Source: Planctomycetota bacterium (lineage in GTDB: Bacteria; Planctomycetota; Phycisphaerae; UBA1845). Taken from it: 48,461 nucleotides of DNA. The DNA lies in assembly GCA_024275565.1 (NCBI GenBank), contig JAJRYY010000031.1, forward strand, positions 1 through 48,461, in the 5' to 3' direction. The notes under the pieces were generated by a model. It saw only the letters and a list, made by a program, of their open reading frames with translations. It was not told the DNA's origin and searched no databases. Below, piece after piece: positions 27,463 to 34,703 of this stretch. How positions within the stretch are numbered: the stretch's first letter is position 1; each line of letters opens with the position of its first letter. Position numbers and translations under genes: made by a program.

Positions 27463-27614
27463 CAGTGTCGGAGCGCGTCGTACAATAGAATTCAAAGTGA
27501 CAATACAAATACACGTCCCATAGCCCAACAACCACACCCCCGACTTGACCGCCCGCCACCGAATCGCTAACCATGAAGCATACAGGCATGAAACATGCGA
27601 CGGAGATCTGCACT

Positions 27615-27863
27615 ATGAACCAGCGTCCAGCAGCAAACGTACTCGAAAACGACTTCCTCACAATACGACACGCCATTCTCAACGTGGCTGCCGGCCTCGA
27701 CCGCATCGACGAAGGGTCCGATAACGCAACAGCCAAAGACGACCACCGCATCCAGCAGATCAAAAACGCACTCGCCATTCTCGCAGAACCAGACCTCGGC
27801 CGGGCAGAACGCGTACAACTCGCCTTCTCCAGACCCTACGAACCCGGCTGGAACAAAAAATGA
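27615..27863 (+). CDS. Small protein of unknown function (82 aa)
   Basis: Starts at ATG 27615 with GGAGA 8 bases upstream; two earlier in-frame ATGs (27573, 27591) lack a good site. The protein is soluble, with a helical middle (RIQQIKNALAILAEPDLGRAERVQLAF) and a C-terminal RPYEPGW. I do not recognise the family. It is followed 71 bases later by the TatD-type hydrolase on the same strand and may be co-expressed with it. Confidence 0.6.
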   Translation: MNQRPAANVLENDFLTIRHAILNVAAGLDRIDEGSDNATAKDDHRIQQIKNALAILAEPDLGRAERVQLAFSRPYEPGWNKK

Positions 27864-27934
27864 ACGCGCCAGATCTCAACCCGAGCATGACATCCAGTGA
27901 CAACCAACTGACACCCTGAGCGGAGCACCCCACA

Positions 27935-28747
27935 GTGGACTACATCGACCCGCACATACACATGGTCTCAAGAATCACAGACGACTACGAACGACTCGCC
28001 AGATCAGGTTGCGTCGCCATCTCAGAACCAGCATTCTGGGCTGGCTTCGATCGAGGGTCAGCCGAGGCATTCCGAGACTACTTCAGCCAGCTCATCGACT
28101 TCGAACGATCCCGCGCCGCACAATACGGCATCCAGCATTTCTGCTGGCTGTGCATCAACGCGAAGGAAGCGGAAAACGTAACCCTTTCCCGCGAGGTGAT
28201 CTCCCTCATCCCCGAATTCCTCGATCGCCCCGGCGTCCTCGGCATCGGCGAAATCGGACTCAACAAAAACACGCCCAACGAGACCACCATCTTCACCGAG
28301 CAGGTCGACTTCGCAGCCTCCCGCGACGAACTCATCCTCATCCACACCCCGCACCTCGAAGACAAATACCTCGGCACGCGCATGATCCTCGACGTCCTCA
28401 CCTCCGATTCACGCGTCAAACCAGAACGCGTCCTCATCGACCACGTCGAGGAACACACCGTAAAACGCGTCCTCGACGCCGGATACTGGTGTGGAATGAC
28501 CCTCTACCCCATCACGAAATGCACCCCCGCCAGAGCAGCCGACATCATCGAACGCCACGGCACGGAACGCATCATGGCAAACTCCGCCGGAGACTGGGGC
28601 CCCTCAGACCCGACAGCCGTCCCCAAATTCATCTTCGAACTACGCCGCCGAGGACACTCCGAAGCAACCATCAGAAAAATCGTCTACGACAACCCCATAC
28701 AATTCTTCTCGCAATCAAAACGCTTCGATTTCACCCCAAGAACCTGA
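27935..28747 (+). CDS. TatD-family metal-dependent hydrolase, EboB-like
   Basis: A 270-residue TIM-barrel hydrolase. DPHIH (His7, His9) starts the metal site, followed by GIGEIGL (Glu), ILIHTPH (His), LIDHVEEHT (His) and SAGDWG (Asp), the TatD order of ligands. The opening MDYIDPHIHMVSR and the ending PTAVPKFIFELRRRG resemble, from memory, the TatD protein of ebo metabolite-trafficking clusters. No other ebo gene (UbiA prenyltransferase, dehydroquinate-synthase-like, sugar isomerase) is within the window. It could instead be a general TatD-like hydrolase. The start is ATG? no: the track start codon at 27935 is GTG, placed just before the conserved DYIDPH. Confidence 0.82.
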   Translation: MDYIDPHIHMVSRITDDYERLARSGCVAISEPAFWAGFDRGSAEAFRDYFSQLIDFERSRAAQYGIQHFCWLCINAKEAENVTLSREVISLIPEFLDRPGVLGIGEIGLNKNTPNETTIFTEQVDFAASRDELILIHTPHLEDKYLGTRMILDVLTSDSRVKPERVLIDHVEEHTVKRVLDAGYWCGMTLYPITKCTPARAADIIERHGTERIMANSAGDWGPSDPTAVPKFIFELRRRGHSEATIRKIVYDNPIQFFSQSKRFDFTPRT

Positions 28748-28809
28748 CAGGTGTCACTGCAAGGTGGCGCACCTCCAATAATATGGGTGACTCACCTCCA
28801 GCAATATGT

Positions 28810-28900
28810 GTGGCCCACCTCCTATGGAGGTGGGGAAGCCGAAGATCAGAGATGTAGGGCAGGTCGTTCTTTCGCCTCAAGGCGAAAGGTTGACCTGCCT
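28810..28900. repeat. Palindromic repeats, CCCACCTCC type and GTAGGGCAGG type
   Basis: A perfect 9-bp stem (CCCACCTCC/GGAGGTGGG, 28814-28834, 3-base loop) is followed by AAGCCGAAGATCA. Next comes a longer imperfect hairpin at 28854-28900 starting GTAGGGCAGGTC and ending GACCTGCC, with an inner TTTCGCC/GGCGAAA stem. Confidence 0.85.
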
Positions 28901-29015
28901 CCACCATCCGTGATCACACGGCAGAAAATCCGCAACCTCATAAACAGACCATGATCCACTACACACCAAGTTGCTACAGGGTCTGCTGGCAGGCTCCCCC
29001 ACCTCCTCCGGGCAG

Positions 29016-29056
29016 GGTCGCCCACCTCCTATGGAGGTGGGGGAGCCGAAGATCGA
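29016..29056. repeat. Second copy of the CCCACCTCC palindrome with flank
   Basis: The same 9-bp stem and TAT loop (29021-29041), followed by GAGCCGAAGATCG, matching the flank of the copy at 28814. The shared flank shows the element is longer than the hairpin alone. Confidence 0.85.
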
Positions 29057-29284
29057 TTCATAACCGGATCCCAACAGAAGGAAACCTGAGAAGGCGAGGT
29101 ATCCACCCCCGATCTCAAGAGTGTATCCGGACGTCACCAGCAGTGGCAGGACAATACACCCCATTTTGCTACATTTTCGGACCTCGTTATGGTCTGCATC
29201 CACGAAATAGTCGATCTAAGAACGGCAGAGATTACCACGCGCTTGTGTAAAATTGTAGCCCGGAATTCACCCGCCATCATGGAG

Positions 29285-29391
29285 AAAACGCAGGCCATGC
29301 GCCAAAAATCGACATCTCAACGGTGGCCAAACAAATTACGAAAATTTACACCATTTTCATTGGAATTTGTGTTGAAAATGGTGTATACTGT
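29285..29391 (+). promoter_or_regulatory. Conserved promoter-like block upstream of EpsI/exosortase (copy A)
   Basis: TTGGAA (29360-29365), an 18-base spacer and TATACT (29384-29389) form a plausible sigma-70 type promoter. Upstream are GGCCAT (29293), AAAATCGACAT (29305) and GTGGCCAAACAAATT (29323). The same boxes recur at 48131-48227 with identical spacing up to the -35 region, so the block is conserved beyond chance. A perfect 13-bp inverted repeat (29347-29359 and 29373-29385) brackets the -35 and spacer in this copy only. The predicted transcript would begin near 29396 and run into the EpsI gene. Confidence 0.65.
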
Positions 29392-29472
29392 GAGTGGACC
29401 AGGGGGTGCAAGGATCGCCCCATCCTGAGCTGTCTGGACGTTTCGCCGATTGGGGGGATAATCGGGCATCCA

Positions 29473-29536
29473 GGGGTCGCAGCAAACCGGGGTCGCAGCA
29501 AACCGGGGTCGCAGCAAACCGGGGTCGTAACAAACC
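29473..29536. repeat. Four 16-bp tandem units upstream of EpsI
   Basis: GGGGTCGCAGCAAACC three times perfectly and a fourth with two changes. They lie in the predicted 5' untranslated leader of the EpsI/exosortase transcript. Confidence 0.93.
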
Positions 29537-29581
29537 GGGCTCTGGCATTCAGGGGTTGTAGCACTGAGAGAGGAGAATCCC

Positions 29582-30346
29582 ATTTTTTCCGAACTACGAA
29601 AAGGCGGCATAGTAGCCATCATCGTCCTGCTCATCAGCGGCGGCGGTTATCGGATGCTCGCGGAGCAATACTCCAGACCCACCGAGAGCGTCAAGCTGCC
29701 CGCAGGGACTCTGGGACGCCTCCCCATGGATTTCGGTCCCTGGGTCGGGCGCGACGTCGCGCTGGACGAGAGCATCATCCGCATCACCGATACCGACGAC
29801 CATGTGAACCGCGTCTACAAACGCCAGGGTTCTTCAGAGCTGGTATCCCTGTGCATCGGGTACGGTATCCGCTTCCGCGACCTCGTCCCCCATCGACCGG
29901 AAGTCTGTTATCCGGACAATGGCTGGACCATGGAGGATTCCACAACCATCGAAGTCGAAACCACTCGGGGAACACTGGTGAAGTGTCAATTGCACCAGTT
30001 CCAGCGCGGCGGTGCACTGTCCAGCGAACGCGTCTCCGTCTTAAACTACTACTTTGTCGATGGCCAATACTGTCCGGATGTGTCGCTCCTGCGATCCAAA
30101 GCCTTCAGGAATGAAGCAGGTCCGCATTTCGCAGTCCAGGTCCTCATAACCTCCAGCGGTGCTCGTGGGTGGGATTCCTCCGACCAGGCCGTCAAGGCGT
30201 TCGTCGCCGAGGTCGGCCCGAGAATCGAGTCGATATTACTGGACGCGATCAACTCAGTGACCAATGCCGCCCAAGATCCTGTTGTTTCCTCTCAGAATCC
30301 TGCCGTGGATTCAACTGTGACTTCCCCTCCGACTTCGGGTGCTTGA
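29582..30346 (+). CDS. EpsI-family exosortase-associated protein, apparent AUU start
   Basis: A periplasmic, membrane-anchored DUF3485/EpsI-type protein that accompanies exosortases. MDFGPWVGRDVALDE, RVYKRQGSSELVSLCIGYG and HRPEVCYPDNGWT (with the family Cys-Tyr-Pro) are typical. The first ATG is 29654, which would leave no anchor. The frame is open upstream to a stop at 29528 and encodes a membrane helix (IVAIIVLLISG). GAGGAG at 29570-29575 sits about 6 bases before ATT 29582, and no ATG, GTG or TTG lies between. I therefore place the start at ATT 29582 (254 residues). If this is wrong, the gene begins at 29654 (230 residues). Confidence 0.8.
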   Translation: MFSELRKGGIVAIIVLLISGGGYRMLAEQYSRPTESVKLPAGTLGRLPMDFGPWVGRDVALDESIIRITDTDDHVNRVYKRQGSSELVSLCIGYGIRFRDLVPHRPEVCYPDNGWTMEDSTTIEVETTRGTLVKCQLHQFQRGGALSSERVSVLNYYFVDGQYCPDVSLLRSKAFRNEAGPHFAVQVLITSSGARGWDSSDQAVKAFVAEVGPRIESILLDAINSVTNAAQDPVVSSQNPAVDSTVTSPPTSGA

Positions 30347-30373
30347 CCTTAGCTTCAAACGGGTTCTACGAAT

Positions 30374-31273
30374 ATGACGAACGGTATGACAACAACGCCC
30401 ACGAGCATCGGCACCGAATGTCGATCACCCTCTGATCGACTAAAGTCCGGCGTGATCTGTATCGCCGTCCTGGTGACCATACTCTGGGCATACTGGTCAA
30501 CCCTGGTCGGGCTTCGATACGAGTGGCAGACGGACGACAATTATTCCGTCGGGCAGCTCGTACCGCTCGCAGCCATGTACATGTTGTGGTGCGATCGACG
30601 CCGGTTGGCGAAGTGTACGCCGAGGGTCTGCTGGTGGGGAATCGGTGTCATACTCCTGGCACAGGTCGCTCGGGCGGCGGGTCTTCTGCTGATTTTTGAG
30701 TCGGCAGAGCGCTACGCGCTGGTCCTTACGATCTGGGGTGTGGTTCTGCTGGTCGGCGGGATGGATGTCTTCCGGCGTGTCTTCTGGGTGCTCGTATTCC
30801 TGTTCCTCATGGCGCCACTGCCCGGAAAAATCCACAACACCATTTCCGGACCTCTTCAGGAGTTCGCCACAAACGGGGCGGTTTTCGCCCTCGAACTGGC
30901 GGGCGTGGAGGTAGATCAGACCGGAAACGTCATCACGCTCAACGACAATGTCCCCCTCGCCGTTGCAGAAGCGTGCAGTGGGTTGCGGATGCTGACTGCC
31001 TTCGTGGTGGTCTCCGCCGTGCTTGCCTACATTATCAGACGTCCGACCTGGCAGAAGGCTGTCCTGGTCATATCAAGTGTCCCTGTCGCCATCGCCTGTA
31101 ACGTGATTCGCCTGATGGTGACTGCCGTCCTGTTCATGGTCGTCTCCAGCGATACGGGCGAGAAATTCTTTCACGATTTCGCCGGGTTGACGATGATGCC
31201 GATCGCCATTTTGATGCTGATGGGTGAGATGTGGATCATGTCGCAACTTGTCGTTTCTGATGAGGAGCGCTAG
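30374..31273 (+). CDS. Exosortase (transpeptidase-like integral membrane protein)
   Basis: A 299-residue membrane protein with about eight helices. The exosortase/archaeosortase catalytic set is present: Cys201 in AEACSGLRML, Arg246 in CNVIRL and His267 in FFHDFAG. Exosortases recognise C-terminal PEP-CTERM-type or related signals, cut them and pass the protein on to the surface, and normally occur with polysaccharide loci. It lies 27 bases after EpsI and is clearly co-transcribed. A candidate substrate with an IPTL-CTERM tail is encoded at 38452-40485. I cannot assign the exosortase subclass by eye. Confidence 0.93.
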   Translation: MTNGMTTTPTSIGTECRSPSDRLKSGVICIAVLVTILWAYWSTLVGLRYEWQTDDNYSVGQLVPLAAMYMLWCDRRRLAKCTPRVCWWGIGVILLAQVARAAGLLLIFESAERYALVLTIWGVVLLVGGMDVFRRVFWVLVFLFLMAPLPGKIHNTISGPLQEFATNGAVFALELAGVEVDQTGNVITLNDNVPLAVAEACSGLRMLTAFVVVSAVLAYIIRRPTWQKAVLVISSVPVAIACNVIRLMVTAVLFMVVSSDTGEKFFHDFAGLTMMPIAILMLMGEMWIMSQLVVSDEER

Positions 31274-31313
31274 CCATCCATCACCACGGCCGGAGATATG
31301 TTCGTCGCCTGTC

Positions 31314-31388
31314 TCCGTGAATACGATGTCCGTGAAAGCGATGACCGTGAATACGATGTCCGTGAATACGACGTCTTTGAATGCGATG
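31314..31388. repeat. Five 15-bp degenerate tandem units
   Basis: Units of TCCGTGAATACGATG with 1-3 changes each, between the exosortase stop and the next gene. Confidence 0.88.
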
Positions 31389-31410
31389 TTGTCATGAGTG
31401 CGATTGATAC

Positions 31411-31899
31411 ATGAACACCGAGAGACCTCCCTGTGACCTGTGCGGTCAGCCCGCAAACGTGCATATCTCCGACATTCTCGCCGGTGAGCAGGTGACGCGG
31501 CGTTTTTGTCCGGATTGTGCGGATCTCATCCCCGATAAGGACAGCGCACAACCCGTTCGACGATCCGCACAGGCTGCGGTTCTTCTCGTGGTGGGCGGGC
31601 TGATCCTGTTTATATCGCTCCTGGCTGACGTGCTGCAGTTCGGTGGATCGCAAGGATTCGGGATTCAGCAACAGGTGGGTGTGTTGCTAGGGGCGATTAT
31701 GCTACTGCTCGGAGCCGTGACGCGTACGCCGACGCTGCTCGTTATCGGCGTCATCAGTGCGGGACTGGCGTTTCTGGCGGATTGGCTTGCGTTTGGGAGT
31801 TCCGGAGGATTTGGCTGGCAGCAGGCCGGCGGAAGTGTTACGGGCGCGGCGCTCATGGCATTCGGTATGTACCTAGTCCGGCCCGCCGCCCCAACCTGA
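31411..31899 (+). CDS. Small membrane protein with N-terminal zinc ribbon
   Basis: A 162-residue protein. Cys8/Cys11 (CDLC) and Cys33/Cys36 (CPDC) form a four-cysteine zinc-binding motif like that of UvrB-linked McsA-type or rubredoxin-like N-termini. Four hydrophobic segments follow (about 52-70, 82-100, 103-120, 128-148). Each GGSQGFG/GSSGGFG turn is alike, suggesting an internal duplication of a two-helix unit. The function is unknown. It follows exosortase by 137 bases on the same strand and may belong to that transcript. Confidence 0.75.
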   Translation: MNTERPPCDLCGQPANVHISDILAGEQVTRRFCPDCADLIPDKDSAQPVRRSAQAAVLLVVGGLILFISLLADVLQFGGSQGFGIQQQVGVLLGAIMLLLGAVTRTPTLLVIGVISAGLAFLADWLAFGSSGGFGWQQAGGSVTGAALMAFGMYLVRPAAPT

Positions 31900-31913
31900 T
31901 CGTATCGCCCATG

Positions 31914-31953
31914 GCCAGCGGTTGCGATTGCCAGCGGTTGCGATTGCCAGTGG
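31914..31953. repeat. 16-bp tandem units
   Basis: GCCAGCGGTTGCGATT twice perfectly (31914, 31930), then a partial third copy. It lies between the zinc-ribbon gene and the convergent lipoprotein gene. Confidence 0.9.
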
Positions 31954-32020
31954 TGCGCGATGACCACAGGGAGGCCTGAGAGATCGTGGAAGGGACTCCT
32001 GATCGCTTTGCAGACTCCCT

Positions 32021-32848
32021 TCAACTATTTCCGCGAGGACCGATCAGCGGCGGTGTCTTGCCTGTTGTTGTGGTGCTGATTCTATCGGATGTTGTTTTCG
32101 CCTCGCGCGTTGTTGATCCGGTTAGGATATGTCGTGAGATCACTTCGCGGACGAATATTTTGTTTGTGCAGTCCGTATGCGAGCCTGTCCAACCATAGCG
32201 TTGATACTTGCGACTCCACGGGATGTTCACGATCCGGTCTGCCATTCCGCGTGGTTTCCGCATTCCTACCAGTCCAGCCGAGTCCACGCCACTCTTGCCG
32301 TCGATTGTCACGAACATGCGTACACCCGCCAGGATAGCATCTTCCGAAGAGTGATAGACAAACACGCGCCCGGTCATATTCTTCAATGCACGGGTCATGT
32401 CGTAATCGTGGGATAGCGAAGAACCCAGTAGCACCAGGTTATGGATTTTGACGTCTGGACCAATATCTTCGACCGCCCAGGTCGCCACGCCCGTACCGGC
32501 GGAGAGCGAGATAATATTCAACTGGTTGAGGGGGTACATTTTCGCGTATTTCTTGATGCGGTCAGCCAATGCCCGCGCCCGGAGTCGTGCGGCTGGCTGG
32601 TTGAGCTGGTCGATGAATGGGGAGAATGATGTGGTCCAGATATAAATTTCGACGTCACCGGTGTAGCCGGCTTCCTTCAACCCGCTTGGAACCTCGGCTG
32701 CACCGAAGCCCCAGTTTCCTGCACCATCGAGATAAAATGTCTTGCCAAATTTTTCAGCCTCTGCGTTACGCGGCGTCTGGCATCCTGCGACAAATGATGC
32801 ACTGCACGCCAAAACGGATAGCAACAGGCATGGAAGGGCCCGTACCAT
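32021..32848 (-). CDS. Lipoprotein, alpha/beta-hydrolase-like
   Basis: A 275-residue lipoprotein. The start at 32848 has GGGGA shortly upstream; an in-frame start at 32881 is possible. The signal peptide ends FVAGC, so Cys is lipid-modified. The body resembles an alpha/beta hydrolase without a strict nucleophile elbow: NIISLSAGTGVATWA stands where GxSxG is expected, and HNLVLLGSSLSHDYD and VFVYHSSEDAIL match later strands, with GSHTDC near the end. It may be an esterase or a lipase-fold binding protein. Confidence 0.75.
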   Translation of the reverse strand: MVRALPCLLLSVLACSASFVAGCQTPRNAEAEKFGKTFYLDGAGNWGFGAAEVPSGLKEAGYTGDVEIYIWTTSFSPFIDQLNQPAARLRARALADRIKKYAKMYPLNQLNIISLSAGTGVATWAVEDIGPDVKIHNLVLLGSSLSHDYDMTRALKNMTGRVFVYHSSEDAILAGVRMFVTIDGKSGVDSAGLVGMRKPRGMADRIVNIPWSRKYQRYGWTGSHTDCTNKIFVREVISRHILTGSTTREAKTTSDRISTTTTGKTPPLIGPRGNS

Positions 32849-32969
32849 AGGAAATCCCCATCGAGTGTTCGTTCCGCCCATACCGGTCCATACCCATGGA
32901 TCGATCTTTTCAGTCTAAGTCCCCATCGGTCCCCGTCAAGGACGACTTTACCCCCATCCCCAAAGTCAC

Positions 32970-33095
32970 GACGAGGCCTGCCAGCCTCGTCAGAAGCCTC
33001 GCTCAGCTTCGTCAGATGCTTCACTGCAGGGAATGACACAGCAGGATGCGGGTGGTTAGAATCCTTATATTCGGGTGGTTGGAACCCTTATGTTG
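32970..33095. repeat. Hairpin and 23-bp tandem units after the FG-GAP gene
   Basis: A perfect 8-bp stem GACGAGGC/GCCTCGTC with a 6-base loop (32970-32991) could help end the minus-strand FG-GAP transcript, though no T-run follows. Two 23-bp units starting GGGTGGTT (33050-33072 and 33073-33095) sit between it and the stop codon. Confidence 0.7.
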
Positions 33096-33098
33096 TGG

Positions 33099-34622
33099 TT
33101 ATAAACCGTTGTTGCGATACCAGATGACGGCATCGTTGGTCAGTCCGGATTGTCCCTGTCGGTCGAGCGTTCCAATGAGGTCCAGGCGTCCGTCGTCGTT
33201 CAAATCCACCAGATCCAACCCATGTATGATTGTGCTGCTGGGTATGATTTCATCGATGTTCACGTTCGGGTCCGTGACGGCTGGTGGTGTCAGAATGTCA
33301 TCTTCGATCAGATTCTCCGCCCACTGGTCCGTGATACCTGTGGCTGAGAAGGGTTCAAACCAGAGGATTCCAGAGTCGACGGTGGTGATGAGCTCGAGTT
33401 GTCCATCGCTGTCGAGATCGCCGAGTGCGATGGAGCGTGGTGTGCGTTCGGTGAATTCAGCCAGTGTGAAGACCTGCCATGGGAGATTTCGCACTGGATC
33501 AGTTGTGGCGTTTTCCGGACCCTTGAACCACAGGATGACCGCGCCATTTTTTGAGCGTACCACCACATCGGTGATCCCGTCGTTGTCGATGTCGCCTGCG
33601 GTGACGACGTCTGCACCGGTGGAGACCTGTCCGATGGCACCGCGTCGCCATGTCTGGTCACTGATGTGGAATGCGTCCGGGATGTCGATGAGTGGATTTC
33701 GCCGCCATCGCACGTTGAGTGTTGCGGCGTCCGGGTAGGTTGAGATGATATCCAGATCACCATCTCCGTCTACGTCGAACACAGCCACTGAATTGACTGG
33801 TGGTAAATCCAGTTCAATTGGGATTGATGCCCATGCATTTTCCTGCCTTGCGGTTCCGGGACCTGGGTTCGCAAAATAATCGACCCTGTTGCCAGCACCC
33901 TCACACTCGTCCGGGTTCCACGCAACGACGATGTCCATTCCGTTCACACCGTCGATGTCTCCCAGCGACATGGCAGTGTATCCGCCATCCTCCGGAGATG
34001 TCTGATCCAGCGGTCCCGCGCCAGCGACCTCTGCCTGCGACAGCGATACTTCTACCCAGAGCAGCGAATTCAGCGCCTCTGCGGCAGTTCCGGGGTTGTA
34101 ATAAATCAAGACCATTCCGGCCAGTGCACCATCGACGAGTTCGCCCGTTGTGCGGCAGCGTGCGGAGGCGGTTCCGCTGTGCTTTACGAGTACCACGATA
34201 TCGTTTGCACCGTCGCCATCCATGTCGGCGATCTCCAGCCCGGCGATGACGTCGATCGGCATGTCGCCTACGAGTGTGATCGTTTCAAATGCAATCGTGG
34301 TATCGGTGCGCCTCTGGAAGTGCAACTGGAGTGGGTTTGACTGATTCCATGCCGAAGCGACGTCAATCAGCCCGTCGCCGTCGATATCTCCGGAGGCGAT
34401 CAGCGCTGGACCCGAGGAGTCCTCGCTGGGTGGATCGATTTGTACTGGTGTAAACTGAGCACGGGCGGCCGATCGTTCATCTTCAAACAATCGCCTGATG
34501 TCATTGGGTGCCAGCAACGCCACCGCGTCACACCCCACGAGCAAAGCAGGTATCGAAAGGATGACCGGCGTCACCAGCAGAACCGGTATGAATACACAAC
34601 AGGTGCGAAGCAACTTCTTCAT
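33099..34622 (-). CDS. FG-GAP/VCBS repeat lipoprotein
   Basis: A 507-residue lipoprotein starting at ATG 34622 (MKKLLRTCC), with GGAG 9 bases upstream. LLVGC marks the lipidation site. The body is a run of FG-GAP/VCBS repeats with calcium-loop motifs (DIDGDGLIDVASAWN, DMDGDGANDIVVLV, DVDGDGDLDIISTYP, DIDNDGITDVVVRS, DLDSDGQLELITT, DLNDDGRLDLIGT), which predicts a beta-propeller on the cell surface. It is a clear paralogue of the next gene upstream. The ligand or partner is unknown. Confidence 0.88.
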   Translation of the reverse strand: MKKLLRTCCVFIPVLLVTPVILSIPALLVGCDAVALLAPNDIRRLFEDERSAARAQFTPVQIDPPSEDSSGPALIASGDIDGDGLIDVASAWNQSNPLQLHFQRRTDTTIAFETITLVGDMPIDVIAGLEIADMDGDGANDIVVLVKHSGTASARCRTTGELVDGALAGMVLIYYNPGTAAEALNSLLWVEVSLSQAEVAGAGPLDQTSPEDGGYTAMSLGDIDGVNGMDIVVAWNPDECEGAGNRVDYFANPGPGTARQENAWASIPIELDLPPVNSVAVFDVDGDGDLDIISTYPDAATLNVRWRRNPLIDIPDAFHISDQTWRRGAIGQVSTGADVVTAGDIDNDGITDVVVRSKNGAVILWFKGPENATTDPVRNLPWQVFTLAEFTERTPRSIALGDLDSDGQLELITTVDSGILWFEPFSATGITDQWAENLIEDDILTPPAVTDPNVNIDEIIPSSTIIHGLDLVDLNDDGRLDLIGTLDRQGQSGLTNDAVIWYRNNGL

Positions 34623-34703
34623 CGCATTCCACTCCATCATCGTAATCGCATTTCAGCCATCATCGTATGCACAATGATGGTACATAAGTACTCTCGTCTG
34701 CTG

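Larger units (their letters stand above)
28748..29581. other. Repeat-rich intergenic region, 834 bp
   Basis: No convincing gene on either strand. From left to right it holds a set of CACCTCC palindromes (28751-28900), a second copy of one palindrome with its flank (29016-29056), a conserved promoter-like block (29285-29391), and four 16-bp tandem units (29473-29536). The right end carries the ribosome-binding site of the EpsI gene. Confidence 0.7.

Noticed and set aside
28009-28857. A 282-codon frame overlapping the TatD-type gene
   Set aside because: Arg/His-rich, and runs into the palindromic repeats; a shadow of the real gene.
28810-29056. Palindromic repeats considered as ends of an insertion sequence
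   Set aside because: The interval between them is too short for a transposase and holds no such reading frame.
29473-29536. Four near-identical 16-bp units that might be a CRISPR array
   Set aside because: The units are directly adjacent with no spacers, and no cas gene is in the window.
32970-32991. Hairpin considered as an intrinsic terminator
   Set aside because: No T-run follows on the minus strand; listed as a repeat only.
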